Source: Rhizobium sp. CF122 (GTDB lineage Bacteria; Pseudomonadota; Alphaproteobacteria; Rhizobiales; Rhizobiaceae). From it: 64,000 bases of DNA. Positions 8,857 through 17,576 of this stretch are shown here, in pieces. The notes under the pieces were generated by a model that saw only the letters and a list, made by a program, of their open reading frames with translations, was not told the origin of the DNA and did no database searches. A program made the translations under genes and the position numbers. Position 1 is the first letter of the stretch, and each line of letters begins with the position of its first letter. The DNA is taken from assembly GCF_000282035.1 (NCBI RefSeq), contig NZ_AKKA01000008.1, positions 1 to 64,000 of the forward strand, in the 5' to 3' direction.

Positions 8857-8877
8857 TTAATTTATTTCGTAAATTAA
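8857..8877. promoter_or_regulatory. Perfect palindrome, probable ROK operator
   Basis: TTAATTTA and TAAATTAA arms separated by five bases form a perfect 21-bp palindrome between the divergent ROK gene and the sugar operon. AT-rich palindromes of this kind are bound by NagC/XylR-type repressors. Its position, just upstream of the regulator and about 170 bp before the binding-protein gene, suits control of both directions. Confidence 0.6.
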
Positions 8878-9047
8878 CTATTGCGTCGACCCTAAAGCTA
8901 GGCTAACTTCGCGCCGTTGGCAATCGAGGAGGAGTTCGCCTGCCGCCACATCGCACAGCAAGGCGACGCTCAGCACATTCATCGAACTTGGCCTGTCCGA
9001 GCAGACGGTTGCTCGGCAATGCCGAAGCTTTGTCTTGGGAGGAGAGA

Positions 9048-10328
9048 ATGGCAATGAAAGATCTAACGTCGTTGATGGAAAGCGCGTCCTCTTCGCGACG
9101 CCAGTTCATGATCGGCGCCGGTACGGCGCTGGCTGGCGTGGCACTTAGCTGCCCCGCGCTGGCGCAGAGCAAGGAGCTGACGATCATCTCCAATATCGGC
9201 AACGCCGCGCAGCGGGAGGTGCTTCAGCGCATCGCAAGCGAGTATGAGAAGGCGGGCCGTGTCAAACTCACCATCAACAATATGGACCATGAGGCCCACA
9301 AAACGGCTATTCGCAGCTATCTTGTCGTGGGTGCGCCGGACCTCTGCTTCTGGTTCTCCGGTAACCGCATGAAGGCCTTCGTCAAGCGTGATCTGTTCGA
9401 CGACATTTCCGATCTTTTCGAACGCGAGAACTACAAGAGCGTGCTCGGCCCATCGACCGCAGCGGTCACGGTGGATGGTAAGCAGTATGGCTTGCCTCTC
9501 GGCGGCCTTCTCTGGGGCCTGTTCTACCGCAAGGACGTCTTTGCCGAAAAGGGCTGGACGGCGCCTAAGACCATTAAGGATCTGCTGACACTCGGCGAGC
9601 AGGCGAAATCGGCAGGCATGATCCCGGTCAGCATGGGCACGAAGGAAATGTGGCCTGCCGCCGGGTGGTTCGATCACATGAACCTGCGCATCAACGGCCT
9701 CGACAAGCACATGGCGCTGATGGATGGTCAGATGTCCTATACCGACGATGCGCTGAAGCCGGTGTTCGACACATGGGAGGAACTGATCAAGGCTGAGATG
9801 TTCAGCCCAAACCACACCTCCTTCGGCTGGGAGCAGGCTGCCGCCGCACTGGCGCAGAAGAAAGCCGCGATGATGGATCTGGCCGGCTTCATAAAATATG
9901 GCTTCCCCGAGGATCAGGTCGACCAGATCGCGTTTGCGCCGTTCCCGGAAATCACCTCCGGCATGGCACGCTATGAGGATTTCGCACTGAATTCGATCCA
10001 CGTTCCGAAGAATGCCAAGAACAAGCAAGGCGCACGCGACTTCCTTGCCTATTTCTACAAGCCCGAGAACCTGTCGGCCTTCCTCGAAGCGGAAAGTGCA
10101 GTGCCACCACGCAGTGATTGCCCGCCGAGCAAGGATCCGCTGGTCAATGCTGCCGTGGAATCGCTGAAGACCGTTGCGGCCACTGCCCAGTACTACGACC
10201 GCGACACCGATCCCGACATGGCACAGGAAGGGCTGAAGGGCTTCCAGGAATTCATGGTCAAGCCAGAACGGCGCGAGCAGATTCTCGAGCGGCTTGAAGC
10301 AACCCGCAAGCGCGTCTTCAAGGCGTGA
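9048..10328 (+). CDS. Sugar ABC transporter substrate-binding protein (family 1)
   Basis: A 426-residue periplasmic binding protein of the family-1 (MalE/UgpB-like) type. The N-terminus has a twin-arginine signal, SRRQFMIGAGTALAG, followed by a PALAQS cleavage region, so export of folded protein by Tat is likely. GGAGGAGAG just before ATG 9048 fixes the start; an upstream in-frame ATG at 8988 has no such site. Two permeases, an ATPase and a GH42 beta-galactosidase follow, so the ligand is probably a galactoside or galactose-containing oligosaccharide. Confidence 0.9.
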   Translation: MAMKDLTSLMESASSSRRQFMIGAGTALAGVALSCPALAQSKELTIISNIGNAAQREVLQRIASEYEKAGRVKLTINNMDHEAHKTAIRSYLVVGAPDLCFWFSGNRMKAFVKRDLFDDISDLFERENYKSVLGPSTAAVTVDGKQYGLPLGGLLWGLFYRKDVFAEKGWTAPKTIKDLLTLGEQAKSAGMIPVSMGTKEMWPAAGWFDHMNLRINGLDKHMALMDGQMSYTDDALKPVFDTWEELIKAEMFSPNHTSFGWEQAAAALAQKKAAMMDLAGFIKYGFPEDQVDQIAFAPFPEITSGMARYEDFALNSIHVPKNAKNKQGARDFLAYFYKPENLSAFLEAESAVPPRSDCPPSKDPLVNAAVESLKTVAATAQYYDRDTDPDMAQEGLKGFQEFMVKPERREQILERLEATRKRVFKA

Positions 10329-10372
10329 ACGCGATCGCCTGCGGTCATGCACCCTCCCTGCGCTGGCCGCGC

Positions 10373-10412
10373 TTCGGACAGGAGATGCCTACTTCACGCA
10401 CTCCTGTCCGAA
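10373..10412 (+). other. Intercistronic stem-loop after the binding-protein gene
   Basis: Perfect 12-bp inverted repeat TTCGGACAGGAG/CTCCTGTCCGAA with a 16-base loop, 45 bp after the stop of the binding-protein gene and 64 bp before the first permease. There is no T-run. Hairpins at this point in ABC operons often protect the upstream mRNA and raise binding protein relative to permease; that role is inferred. Confidence 0.65.
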
Positions 10413-10476
10413 ATCCGGCAGCGCCGGCGAGCATCGACCGCACGTAACCAATTCCGACCCTGGAAAGCAGAAAGAG

Positions 10477-11361
10477 ATGTCCAGTTTCTGGCGACGCCAT
10501 CGCTCTTGGATGGCTCCAACCTTGTTCATTCTCCCCGGAGCCCTTCTGTTCGGCATCGTCATCATCATGGCCTCGATCCAAACGGTCTGGGTCTCATTCT
10601 TCGACTGGGATGGCGTCAGCGAGATGCGGTGGGTGGGCCTGTCGAACTACGCACAGCTCATCGATGACCCGCAATTCTATGTTTCGCTCAAGAACAACCT
10701 GATCTGGCTCGCCATGTTCATGCTGGCGCCACCACTCGGTCTCGCATTGGCACTGCTGCTCAACCAGCCGATCAGGGGCATGCGCGTCATGAAGTCCCTC
10801 TTCTTCGTGCCGCTGGTGTTGGCATCGGTGACGGTCGGCGTGGTCTTCACTTGGGTCTACGATCCGAGCTTCGGCCTGCTATCGCTGATCTTCGGCTATT
10901 TCGGAGCCACCGCACCGGCGCTGCTTTCTGACGAGCATTTCGTTACGTTTGCGGTCGTAGTCGCAGCACTATGGCCTCAGACTGCCTTCTGCCTGGTGCT
11001 GTTTCTTGCGGGTCTCAATAACCTCAGCGAGGATCTGATCGGTGCCGGCCAGGTCGACGGAGCGCGTGGCTGGCCGATGCTGTGGCACGTGGTGCTGCCG
11101 CAATTGCGGGAAGTCAGCTTCATCGCGCTTGCCGTTACCGTGATCGGAGCGCTGCGTTCATTCGACATGGTCGCGGTCATGACGTCCGGCGGACCGTTCG
11201 GCTCGTCTAGCGTGCTCGCCTATCAGATGTACGAGCAATCCATCTTCTCCTATCGCTTTGGATATGGAGCCGCCATAGCCACCGTGCTCTTCGTCATCAT
11301 GGCCGTCTTTATCGCCTGGTACCTGCGCACCCTGCTCAAGCCTGAACGGGAGGCTCTTTGA
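10477..11361 (+). CDS. Sugar ABC transporter permease (MalF/UgpA-like)
   Basis: A 294-residue inner-membrane permease with six hydrophobic segments and the EAA loop that contacts the ATPase (LIGAGQVDGARGWPMLWHVVLPQL, near residue 190-213). The ATG at 10477, after an AAAGAG stretch, gives the usual MSSFWRRHRSWMAP start; the open frame extends further upstream but without support. Its stop overlaps the ATG of the next permease by one base, so the two are translationally coupled. Confidence 0.9.
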   Translation: MSSFWRRHRSWMAPTLFILPGALLFGIVIIMASIQTVWVSFFDWDGVSEMRWVGLSNYAQLIDDPQFYVSLKNNLIWLAMFMLAPPLGLALALLLNQPIRGMRVMKSLFFVPLVLASVTVGVVFTWVYDPSFGLLSLIFGYFGATAPALLSDEHFVTFAVVVAALWPQTAFCLVLFLAGLNNLSEDLIGAGQVDGARGWPMLWHVVLPQLREVSFIALAVTVIGALRSFDMVAVMTSGGPFGSSSVLAYQMYEQSIFSYRFGYGAAIATVLFVIMAVFIAWYLRTLLKPEREAL

Positions 11362-12212
11362 TGTATCCGCGTCCGATTTCCGAAGAATCCCCACTTCGCC
11401 GGGCAGCCTATGCCGGCATGGTCGCGCTTGTCCTGATCCTCTGGCTCGTGCCGCTGATGGCAGTAATGGCAACGTCGCTCCGGTCGTTCGAGGAAGTGAT
11501 GGCCGGCAATTACTGGGGCTGGCCGAAGAGGTTCAATTTCGTCGAAAACTATATGGCCGTCTTCACCCAGACGGCCATGGCACGCTACTTTCTCAACAGC
11601 CTGATCATCACGTTGCCGTCGGTTCTGGGAGTGCTGATCCTTTCGACCCTCACAGGCTACGTGCTGTCGCGCTACCGTTTCCGTGGCGCCAACCTGATGT
11701 TTGCGCTCTTCGTTGGTGGCAACTTCCTGCCGGCGCAGATCATGATGATCCCGGTGCGCGACCTGATGGTGTCGCTCGGCCTTTATGACACCTACACTGC
11801 GCTTATCCTCTTCCACATCGCCTTCCAGACCGGCTTTGCGACGCTGTTCATGCGGAATTTCATCGCGGCTTTGCCGGACGAACTTTTCCAGGCTGCGCGA
11901 GCTGAAGGGGCTTCGCCCGGCCAAACGCTGATCCATGTCGTCTTGCCGCTGATCCGTCCGGCGCTGGCAGCACTTGCGATCCTGACCTTCACCTTCGTCT
12001 GGAATGATTATTTCTGGGCAATCGTGTTGACCCAGAGCGATGCCGTCAAGCCGGTGACGGCGGGCCTCAGCAACCTGCGCGGCGAATGGGTTTCGGCATG
12101 GAACCTCGTGGCAGCCGCCACGATCATGGTCGCGATCCCGCCCGTCGTGATGTTCTTCCTCATGCAACGCCATTTCATCGCCGGCCTCACGGTTGGAGCC
12201 GTGAAGGGCTGA
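11361..12212 (+). CDS. Sugar ABC transporter permease (MalG/UgpE-like)
   Basis: A 283-residue partner permease with six membrane segments. The EAA motif is ELFQAARAEGASPGQTLIHVVLPLIRPAL, near residue 174-202, the usual place for the second permease of CUT1 sugar importers. It begins at ATG 11361, which shares its A with the TGA of the first permease. The C-terminus RHFIAGLTVGAVKG is the standard ending of the family, so the gene is complete. Confidence 0.92.
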   Translation: MYPRPISEESPLRRAAYAGMVALVLILWLVPLMAVMATSLRSFEEVMAGNYWGWPKRFNFVENYMAVFTQTAMARYFLNSLIITLPSVLGVLILSTLTGYVLSRYRFRGANLMFALFVGGNFLPAQIMMIPVRDLMVSLGLYDTYTALILFHIAFQTGFATLFMRNFIAALPDELFQAARAEGASPGQTLIHVVLPLIRPALAALAILTFTFVWNDYFWAIVLTQSDAVKPVTAGLSNLRGEWVSAWNLVAAATIMVAIPPVVMFFLMQRHFIAGLTVGAVKG

Positions 12213-12237
12213 TGCGCAAAGATCAAAGGATGGCTCA

Positions 12238-13374
12238 ATGGCCAGCGTAGAAATCCAGAACGTTCAGAAGCACTATGGCAAGTTCCATGCGCTCAACGAC
12301 ATCAACCTCTCCATCGAGGAGGGCGAGTTCGTTGTCATGGTCGGACCATCCGGCTGCGGCAAGTCCACGCTTCTGAAGACAATCGCGGGTCTCGAGACGG
12401 TAACGTCGGGCCAGTTGCTGATCAAGGGGCGGGATGTCACCCGGCTCGAGCCAGGCGACCGGGGCATCGCCATGGTTTTCCAGTCCTATGCGCTCTATCC
12501 GCATATGACGGTGGCGCAGAACATGGGTTTCGGCCTTCGCATGGCCGGACGGCCCAAGGCGGAAATCGATACGGCGGTGGCGAGGGCGGCAAAAATCCTC
12601 CGGCTCGAGGAGCAGCTCGACAAGCGGCCCAAGCAAATGTCCGGCGGTCAGCGGCAGCGTGTCGCCATCGGCCGGGCCATTACCCGTTCGCCCGACGTCT
12701 TCCTGTTCGACGAGCCGCTGTCCAATCTCGATGCGGCACTGCGCACGCAGATGCGCGTCGAACTGTCGACCCTGCATGCTGCGCTTGGTTCGACGATGAT
12801 CTATGTGACGCATGACCAGGTCGAGGCGATGACCATGGCAAGTCGCATCGTCGTGCTCAATCGCGGTCGTATCGAGCAGGTGGGTGCGCCGCTCGACCTC
12901 TACGCCAATCCCGCCAACCTGTTCGTCGCGGGCTTCCTCGGCGCGCCGCGCATGAACTTCGTGACCGGCACGGTCGCGGAGGTCTCCGGACGCAGTGCCA
13001 GGGTCGCCTGTGCCGACGGGCTGACGGTTTCCTTCGACGATCTTACAGTGCCAGCCGCCAAGAGCGACACGGTCACGGTTGGTATCCGCCCCGAAAAGCT
13101 CACGATTGATCAGGCTGGGTGCGCCTTCACCTTCGGCGGACAAGTGCGGCTCACCGAATATCTCGGCCGAGAAACCATCGTCTATGTCGATGCCGGTGAT
13201 TTGGTGACAACCGGCTCCGACAGCGGAACCGGTGTCTTCACCGCCCAGATCGGCGACATCCGGCCATTCCAGACAACTGCCTCGGTTTCCGTCGGCTTTG
13301 ACGTGCGCGATGCCTACCTCTTTGCGGCCGACGGCCGAACCATCAGCTCTCCCAAACCCGTCGCAAGTCTCTGA
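12238..13374 (+). CDS. Sugar ABC transporter ATP-binding protein (UgpC/MsmK type)
   Basis: A 378-residue ATPase energising the transporter. Walker A GPSGCGKST is near residues 37-45, the signature MSGGQRQRVAIGRAI near 135, Walker B VFLFDEPLSNLD near 155, and the switch His is in YVTHDQVEAMTM. The C-terminal ~130 residues form the TOBE/OB regulatory domain of the CUT1 subfamily. AAAGGA lies eight bases before the ATG. It sits between the permeases and the glycosidase. Confidence 0.93.
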   Translation: MASVEIQNVQKHYGKFHALNDINLSIEEGEFVVMVGPSGCGKSTLLKTIAGLETVTSGQLLIKGRDVTRLEPGDRGIAMVFQSYALYPHMTVAQNMGFGLRMAGRPKAEIDTAVARAAKILRLEEQLDKRPKQMSGGQRQRVAIGRAITRSPDVFLFDEPLSNLDAALRTQMRVELSTLHAALGSTMIYVTHDQVEAMTMASRIVVLNRGRIEQVGAPLDLYANPANLFVAGFLGAPRMNFVTGTVAEVSGRSARVACADGLTVSFDDLTVPAAKSDTVTVGIRPEKLTIDQAGCAFTFGGQVRLTEYLGRETIVYVDAGDLVTTGSDSGTGVFTAQIGDIRPFQTTASVSVGFDVRDAYLFAADGRTISSPKPVASL

Positions 13375-13391
13375 ACAAGGATAAGAATGAC

Positions 13392-15530
13392 ATGAAGCGC
13401 ACAGCTCCTGCGCCCCTTTCGGTGTGGCGCACCCTTAATCTTGACGATTTTCTCATCGGCGTCCCGCATTATCCGGAACATGTCGACGAGAGCTACTGGG
13501 AGCGTGACGCCGAGCGCATGGCCGTTGCCGGCTTCAACGTCGTGCGTTTGGGCGAGTTCGCCTGGCACATCATGGAGCCGCGCGAGGGCGTGTTCGACTT
13601 CTCGCTGTTCGACAAGGCGATCAACGTCCTGGGCGCCTGTGGCATCGAGACGATCTTCTGTACGCCGACCGCCACGCCGCCCCGGTGGCTGACCGCGACC
13701 TATCCGGAAGTGCTACGCGTTGACGTGAACGATCGCGTCGCAACCCATGGCTCTCGCCAGCATGGCGACACCAACAGTCCTGTTTACCGTGCGCACAGCC
13801 GCCGCATCACGGAGGCGCTAGCCAACCACTATCGCGACAACCCGCACGTTATAGGCTGGCAGACCGACAACGAGCTCAACACCACGTCTTCCACCTCTTA
13901 TTCAGAAGCGACAGAACGCGAATTCCGCCGTTATCTCAGGGATCGTTACGAGACGATCGATGCGCTCAATTTTGTGTGGGGCGGAAATTTCTGGGCAACA
14001 GCATATGACAATTTCGACCAGATCGCCGCGCCGCGTGCCCACAATCCCGGCTTTCCGAGCCCTGGCCATTTCCAGGACTATCACCGCTTCCTGGCGCATG
14101 CGACCGCCGCATTCCAGCACGATCAGGTGGAAATCCTGCGTCGGACCAACCCGGACTGGTTCATCTTCCACAATCTTGGCCGCCTGGAAGACATCGACTT
14201 CCGCGGCCAGTTCGGTAGCGACCTGGACTTTATCGGCTTCGATATCTATCCGATGCTCTACGACGAGATGCGTCGCACTGGCGGGCATGCGGCAACGCAG
14301 GCGCTGCATCTCGATGTCTGTCGCGCCTACAGCGGCAATTTCATCGTTCCGGAGCAAGCTTCGGGCTTCGGCAGTCAGCCGGGCTTTTCCACCATGACCC
14401 CCGAACCGGGCGAGATGCGCCGTATGGCGCTGAGCTCTGTGGCGCGCGGCGCCGACGGCTTGATGTTCTTCCGTTGGCGTCCGGCGCATTACGGCGCCGA
14501 AATCTACTGGATGGGCCTCATTGACCATGACGACGTGCCGCGCCGGCGCTATCAGGAAGCGATCGAATTCGCCGGCGACGTCGCCAAGATCAAGAAGGAC
14601 CTTCTGGGCACGACCGTCCGCATGGATGTCGCCATCGCGGGTGCCGATTTCGACAACCAGGAGGCCTACAAGACCTATCCCATGGGTCTGCCGAGCCCGT
14701 TGGAGGATGGTGTTCATCTGCACCGCTATTGCCATTCCAAGGGCATTGCTTGCGGTTTCATTCATCCAGAAGATGATCTTTCGCGGATCAAGCTGCTCTA
14801 TGTTCCCCATTGGGCGATGTGGAAGCCGGAGTGGAACGCCAATGTCGAGGCCTTTGTCAAGAATGGCGGCACGCTGGTGATCGGCGCGATGACAGGAACG
14901 CGGGACGAGCATAACCACATTCCGACGGTTCTCGCGCCCGGCCGCGGTCTTTCCGAACTCTGTGGCGTGCGGGTCGAGGAATTCGGTCGCGTTGCTGAAC
15001 CAGGCGCCGATGGCCTGTTCGGTCTCAATGGCACCGAGTTCGGACTGCACAATCCCGCAAAGCGACTTTCGGCCGGCTCGGCCGCCCGACGGTACAAGTT
15101 CGTGCTCGGCAATCAGGAGCACGAGGCCGCCCATCTCTACGAACTGCTCGACGTGGATCCAGACGTCGAGGTGCTCGGTCGGTGGAGCAACCGCTTTGCG
15201 AGCGGGCGGGCGGCCATTACCAGCCGCAAAGTAGGCGAGGGCAGTGCCATCTACATGGGCACATATCTCACCGCTGCACTGGCCGAGAGCCTTGCAGAAC
15301 AGGTGTTTGCGCGCGCAGGCATCGCACCCCTGGTGGCCGACCTTCCCGCCAACGTGGAGGTGACCGTCCGCGAAGCGGCCGACCGCAAGCTCCTGTTCGT
15401 GCTCAATACGGACGGAGCCGATGTCGAAGTGAAATGCTTGCCAGGTGGTGGCACAGATCTCCTTAGCGGCAAGGAGGTCAATGATTGCCTTTCACTTGGG
15501 CCGCACGGATGTGTGGTCATTCGCTTCTGA
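13392..15530 (+). CDS. Beta-galactosidase, glycoside hydrolase family 42
   Basis: A 712-residue cytoplasmic beta-galactosidase without a signal peptide. The GH42 (beta/alpha)8 barrel opens with FLIGVPHYPEHVDESYW; the acid/base Glu is E161 (GWQTDNE) and the likely nucleophile is E321 (IVPEQASGFG). A trimerisation domain and a small C-terminal beta domain follow, and length fits complete GH42 enzymes. It is the last gene of the transporter operon, 17 bp after the ATPase, so the imported substrate is probably a beta-galactoside split inside the cell. A palindrome follows the stop. Activity on arabinosides is possible in this family. Confidence 0.92.
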   Translation: MKRTAPAPLSVWRTLNLDDFLIGVPHYPEHVDESYWERDAERMAVAGFNVVRLGEFAWHIMEPREGVFDFSLFDKAINVLGACGIETIFCTPTATPPRWLTATYPEVLRVDVNDRVATHGSRQHGDTNSPVYRAHSRRITEALANHYRDNPHVIGWQTDNELNTTSSTSYSEATEREFRRYLRDRYETIDALNFVWGGNFWATAYDNFDQIAAPRAHNPGFPSPGHFQDYHRFLAHATAAFQHDQVEILRRTNPDWFIFHNLGRLEDIDFRGQFGSDLDFIGFDIYPMLYDEMRRTGGHAATQALHLDVCRAYSGNFIVPEQASGFGSQPGFSTMTPEPGEMRRMALSSVARGADGLMFFRWRPAHYGAEIYWMGLIDHDDVPRRRYQEAIEFAGDVAKIKKDLLGTTVRMDVAIAGADFDNQEAYKTYPMGLPSPLEDGVHLHRYCHSKGIACGFIHPEDDLSRIKLLYVPHWAMWKPEWNANVEAFVKNGGTLVIGAMTGTRDEHNHIPTVLAPGRGLSELCGVRVEEFGRVAEPGADGLFGLNGTEFGLHNPAKRLSAGSAARRYKFVLGNQEHEAAHLYELLDVDPDVEVLGRWSNRFASGRAAITSRKVGEGSAIYMGTYLTAALAESLAEQVFARAGIAPLVADLPANVEVTVREAADRKLLFVLNTDGADVEVKCLPGGGTDLLSGKEVNDCLSLGPHGCVVIRF

Positions 15531-15554
15531 GCAATTCGGGGTCAACCAATGATC

Positions 15555-15575
15555 GCGCCGATGGCCCATCGGCGC
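15555..15575 (+). terminator. GC-rich palindrome at the end of the galactoside operon
   Basis: GCGCCGATGG and CCATCGGCGC are perfect 10-bp arms around a single base, 25 bp after the beta-galactosidase stop. Only TATTTG follows, so this may be a 3'-end-stabilising hairpin or a weak terminator. A protein-binding site is also possible. Confidence 0.45.
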
Positions 15576-15797
15576 TATTTGCGCGGCAGCTCCTCGCGCC
15601 GGTCCTGCCGAAAATGCGAACGCGGCCATCTTTTCCGCGACGCGCAATATCCTCGATATGGGCTAAGCTGCTGCATCTGCAGACAACCGACGTGGATGTG
15701 AAAGTGAAAGCTTCCGCCTTCCGCACGTTCGACCTATGATCGGCTGTGGACACAAAGATCTAGCCATGCCAGATCCGACAGACATCAAGAGGTTGCA

Positions 15798-16655
15798 TTG
15801 CACGACGTTTTGCCTATCCCCGCCGGCGCCGTAATCCGACAGGGTGGACGGGCGTGTTTCTACCGCCTCGTGAACACGTGTCCTTTGCTGATCCAGGTTC
15901 GATCGGGAACGAAGATCGTTACGGCGCACGACATGCCGTTGCGCCTCACCGCCGGAGAGTTTGGCCTCTTGCCAGATAATCGTCCGCTGACCATGGAAAA
16001 CATACCGAAGGCGCCACAGAGTTATGAAACGCTTGCACTTCCCGTTCCGCGCCAACTATTCGAAGACGCATACGGTCGCATGGGTGCCATAACCCGTCCG
16101 TCAACGGCAGTTCCCGCGAAAGTGTCTGACATGCCCGAGCAGGCAGCGGCACTATTCGAGTTTTGCAGCGACTCGGAAAACCTGATCAAGCTTCCGGTGC
16201 CGATTGCCGCGGCCCGCTTGATGGAACTCATCACATGGTTCGCGCTCGCCGGTGCCGTCTTGGGCGAAGCCCAAAGTTTGTTGCTGCGAGACCGGCTGCG
16301 CCACATGATTGAAAAGAACCCTGCCTTCGACTGGACGCTGGGGCATGCGGCCCGTTCATTCCACATGAGCGAGGCGACGCTCAGACGTAAGCTGGCTGCT
16401 GAAGACACAAGTTTCAGCGAGACCTTAAGCGACACCCGAATGACGAGGGCACTGGGCCTCCTGCACACGACCAGCGTGCCGATTGCACACATCGCGCTGG
16501 AGGTGGGCTACGACTCGCCATCTCAATTCGCGGCACGGTTCAAGGAACGGTTTGGTATCAACCCGCGCCATGTGCGCAGCAACCCTGACGTCTTTGAGCG
16601 GACCAGGACAGAAGTTGAGCATCTCGGGGCAGACGCTCTTTCTGGGGGAGGATAG
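15798..16655 (+). CDS. AraC-family transcriptional regulator
   Basis: A 285-residue regulator with an N-terminal cupin-like sensing region and a C-terminal pair of helix-turn-helices: LGHAARSFHMSEATLRRKLA, then VPIAHIALEVGYDSPSQFAARFKERFGINP, the AraC signature. The start is a TTG at 15798 with AAGAGG five bases upstream; no ATG fits. It is followed after 30 bp by a YbhB-like gene on the same strand, which may be co-transcribed or a target. No regulatory target is otherwise indicated. Confidence 0.88.
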   Translation: MHDVLPIPAGAVIRQGGRACFYRLVNTCPLLIQVRSGTKIVTAHDMPLRLTAGEFGLLPDNRPLTMENIPKAPQSYETLALPVPRQLFEDAYGRMGAITRPSTAVPAKVSDMPEQAAALFEFCSDSENLIKLPVPIAAARLMELITWFALAGAVLGEAQSLLLRDRLRHMIEKNPAFDWTLGHAARSFHMSEATLRRKLAAEDTSFSETLSDTRMTRALGLLHTTSVPIAHIALEVGYDSPSQFAARFKERFGINPRHVRSNPDVFERTRTEVEHLGADALSGGG

Positions 16656-16685
16656 TTTCCCGGCAGTATCAACCAGGAAAACATC

Positions 16686-17228
16686 ATGCGTCTCATAGCA
16701 GCACTGCTTGCCTCGTCACTTGTCAACGTAACTGTCGCTCACGCCGAAATGAAACTGAGCTCCAATGACCTGAGCCCTGGAAAACCCATGGCCAGCGAGC
16801 AGGTGTTTAACAACTTCGGTTGCACGGGCAAGAATATCTCGCCGGAACTGGCCTGGTCAGGGGAACCTGAAGGCACCAAGAGCTTCGCCATCATGGCTTA
16901 CGATCCGGATGCTCCGAGCGGCTCCGGCTGGTGGCACTGGACTGTGTTCAACATTCCCGCAACTGTTTCCAAGATTGCGACCGGCGCAAGTGGCGACAAG
17001 AAGCTTCCGGAGGGCGCCGTGGAAGGCCGCACCGACTTCGGCACATCCGGCTATGGTGGCGCATGCCCGCCGACCGGAGATGCTCCGCACCACTATCAGT
17101 TTACCGTCTATGCACTCTCTGTGGACAAGCTTGCGCTTCCCGAAACGGCGCCTGCCGCCATGGTTGGGTTCTATGTACGGGCAAATACGCTCGGCAAGGC
17201 GACGGTTGAGGTGACTTACGGTCGCTGA
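16686..17228 (+). CDS. YbhB/YbcL-family (PEBP-like) secreted protein
   Basis: A 180-residue protein of the phosphatidylethanolamine-binding/Raf kinase inhibitor fold. A signal peptide (MRLIAALLASSLVNVTVAHAEM, cleaved near residue 20) sends it to the periplasm. The family landmarks KNISPELAW, AYDPDAPSGSGWWHWTVFNIP, GYGGACPPTGDAPHHY and the FYVRAN segment are intact. The biochemical role of bacterial members is unclear; the fold binds phosphate-containing ligands. It lies 30 bp after the AraC gene. Confidence 0.9.
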   Translation: MRLIAALLASSLVNVTVAHAEMKLSSNDLSPGKPMASEQVFNNFGCTGKNISPELAWSGEPEGTKSFAIMAYDPDAPSGSGWWHWTVFNIPATVSKIATGASGDKKLPEGAVEGRTDFGTSGYGGACPPTGDAPHHYQFTVYALSVDKLALPETAPAAMVGFYVRANTLGKATVEVTYGR

Positions 17229-17231
17229 TCC

Positions 17232-17358
17232 TGTGTTTCAGGCAAGGTATCGAAGGAGGTCGGAGGCAAGCTTGCCTTTGCCTTCGAGCCAATGGGCGAT
17301 CAGCGGGTCAAGAACATCACTGAGCCGATTGCCTGCTATCGTGTGAATTTGGATCGGG
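17232..17358 (+). pseudogene. Relic of a class III adenylate cyclase (end of catalytic domain)
   Basis: In frame from about 17232 the + strand reads KEVGGKLAFAFEPMGDQRVKNITEP followed by IACYRV. The block GxxxVKNIxEPVxxYRV is the linker right after the cyclase domain in rhizobial adenylate cyclases that carry TPR repeats. Nothing upstream or downstream continues the protein, and there is no start site. A small surviving piece of a deleted gene. Confidence 0.55.
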
Positions 17359-17573
17359 GCTCACCGGATCGCGTTGAGCCCCAGTTGCCGAACGGATATG
17401 CCGCGCTCAAAAAACGTCGACCGCGCTCCGCGCGCGCCTATGCGGGCATCGCACTCCAGCGATCAAGGCAACAGGCGCTATACGCCGCACACCATCGCTT
17501 GCAGTTTGGTCGATTGCTTCCGGTTCGTCCAGGGCGATCGCGACAATGGCGGAGGTATCGATGACATCTCTTT
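17350..17573 (-). pseudogene. Relic of a VapC-type PIN-domain toxin
   Basis: Reading leftward from about 17573, the frame gives DVIDTSAIVAIALDEPEA, the standard start of VapC (first acidic residue of the PIN active site in IDTSAIVAI). After ~35 codons the reading needs a frame change to continue as ARIGARGARSTFFERGISV, resembling the following helix and core. No intact acidic triad can be assembled and no vapB partner is seen. It abuts the Lrp gene. Confidence 0.55.
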
Positions 17574-17576
17574 TTG

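Noticed and set aside
9063..10352. Long antisense ORF opposite the binding-protein gene (429 codons)
   Set aside because: Composition is that of a complementary-strand shadow in GC-rich DNA; no ribosome-binding site or family resemblance. The same applies to the long antisense frames opposite 26090-27019, 43221-44237 and 53454-55211.
15549..15700. ORF with CRKCERGH and CCICRQ, looking like a small zinc-ribbon protein
   Set aside because: It begins inside the GC palindrome, has no ribosome-binding site, and the Cys pairs are not spaced like a known ribbon.
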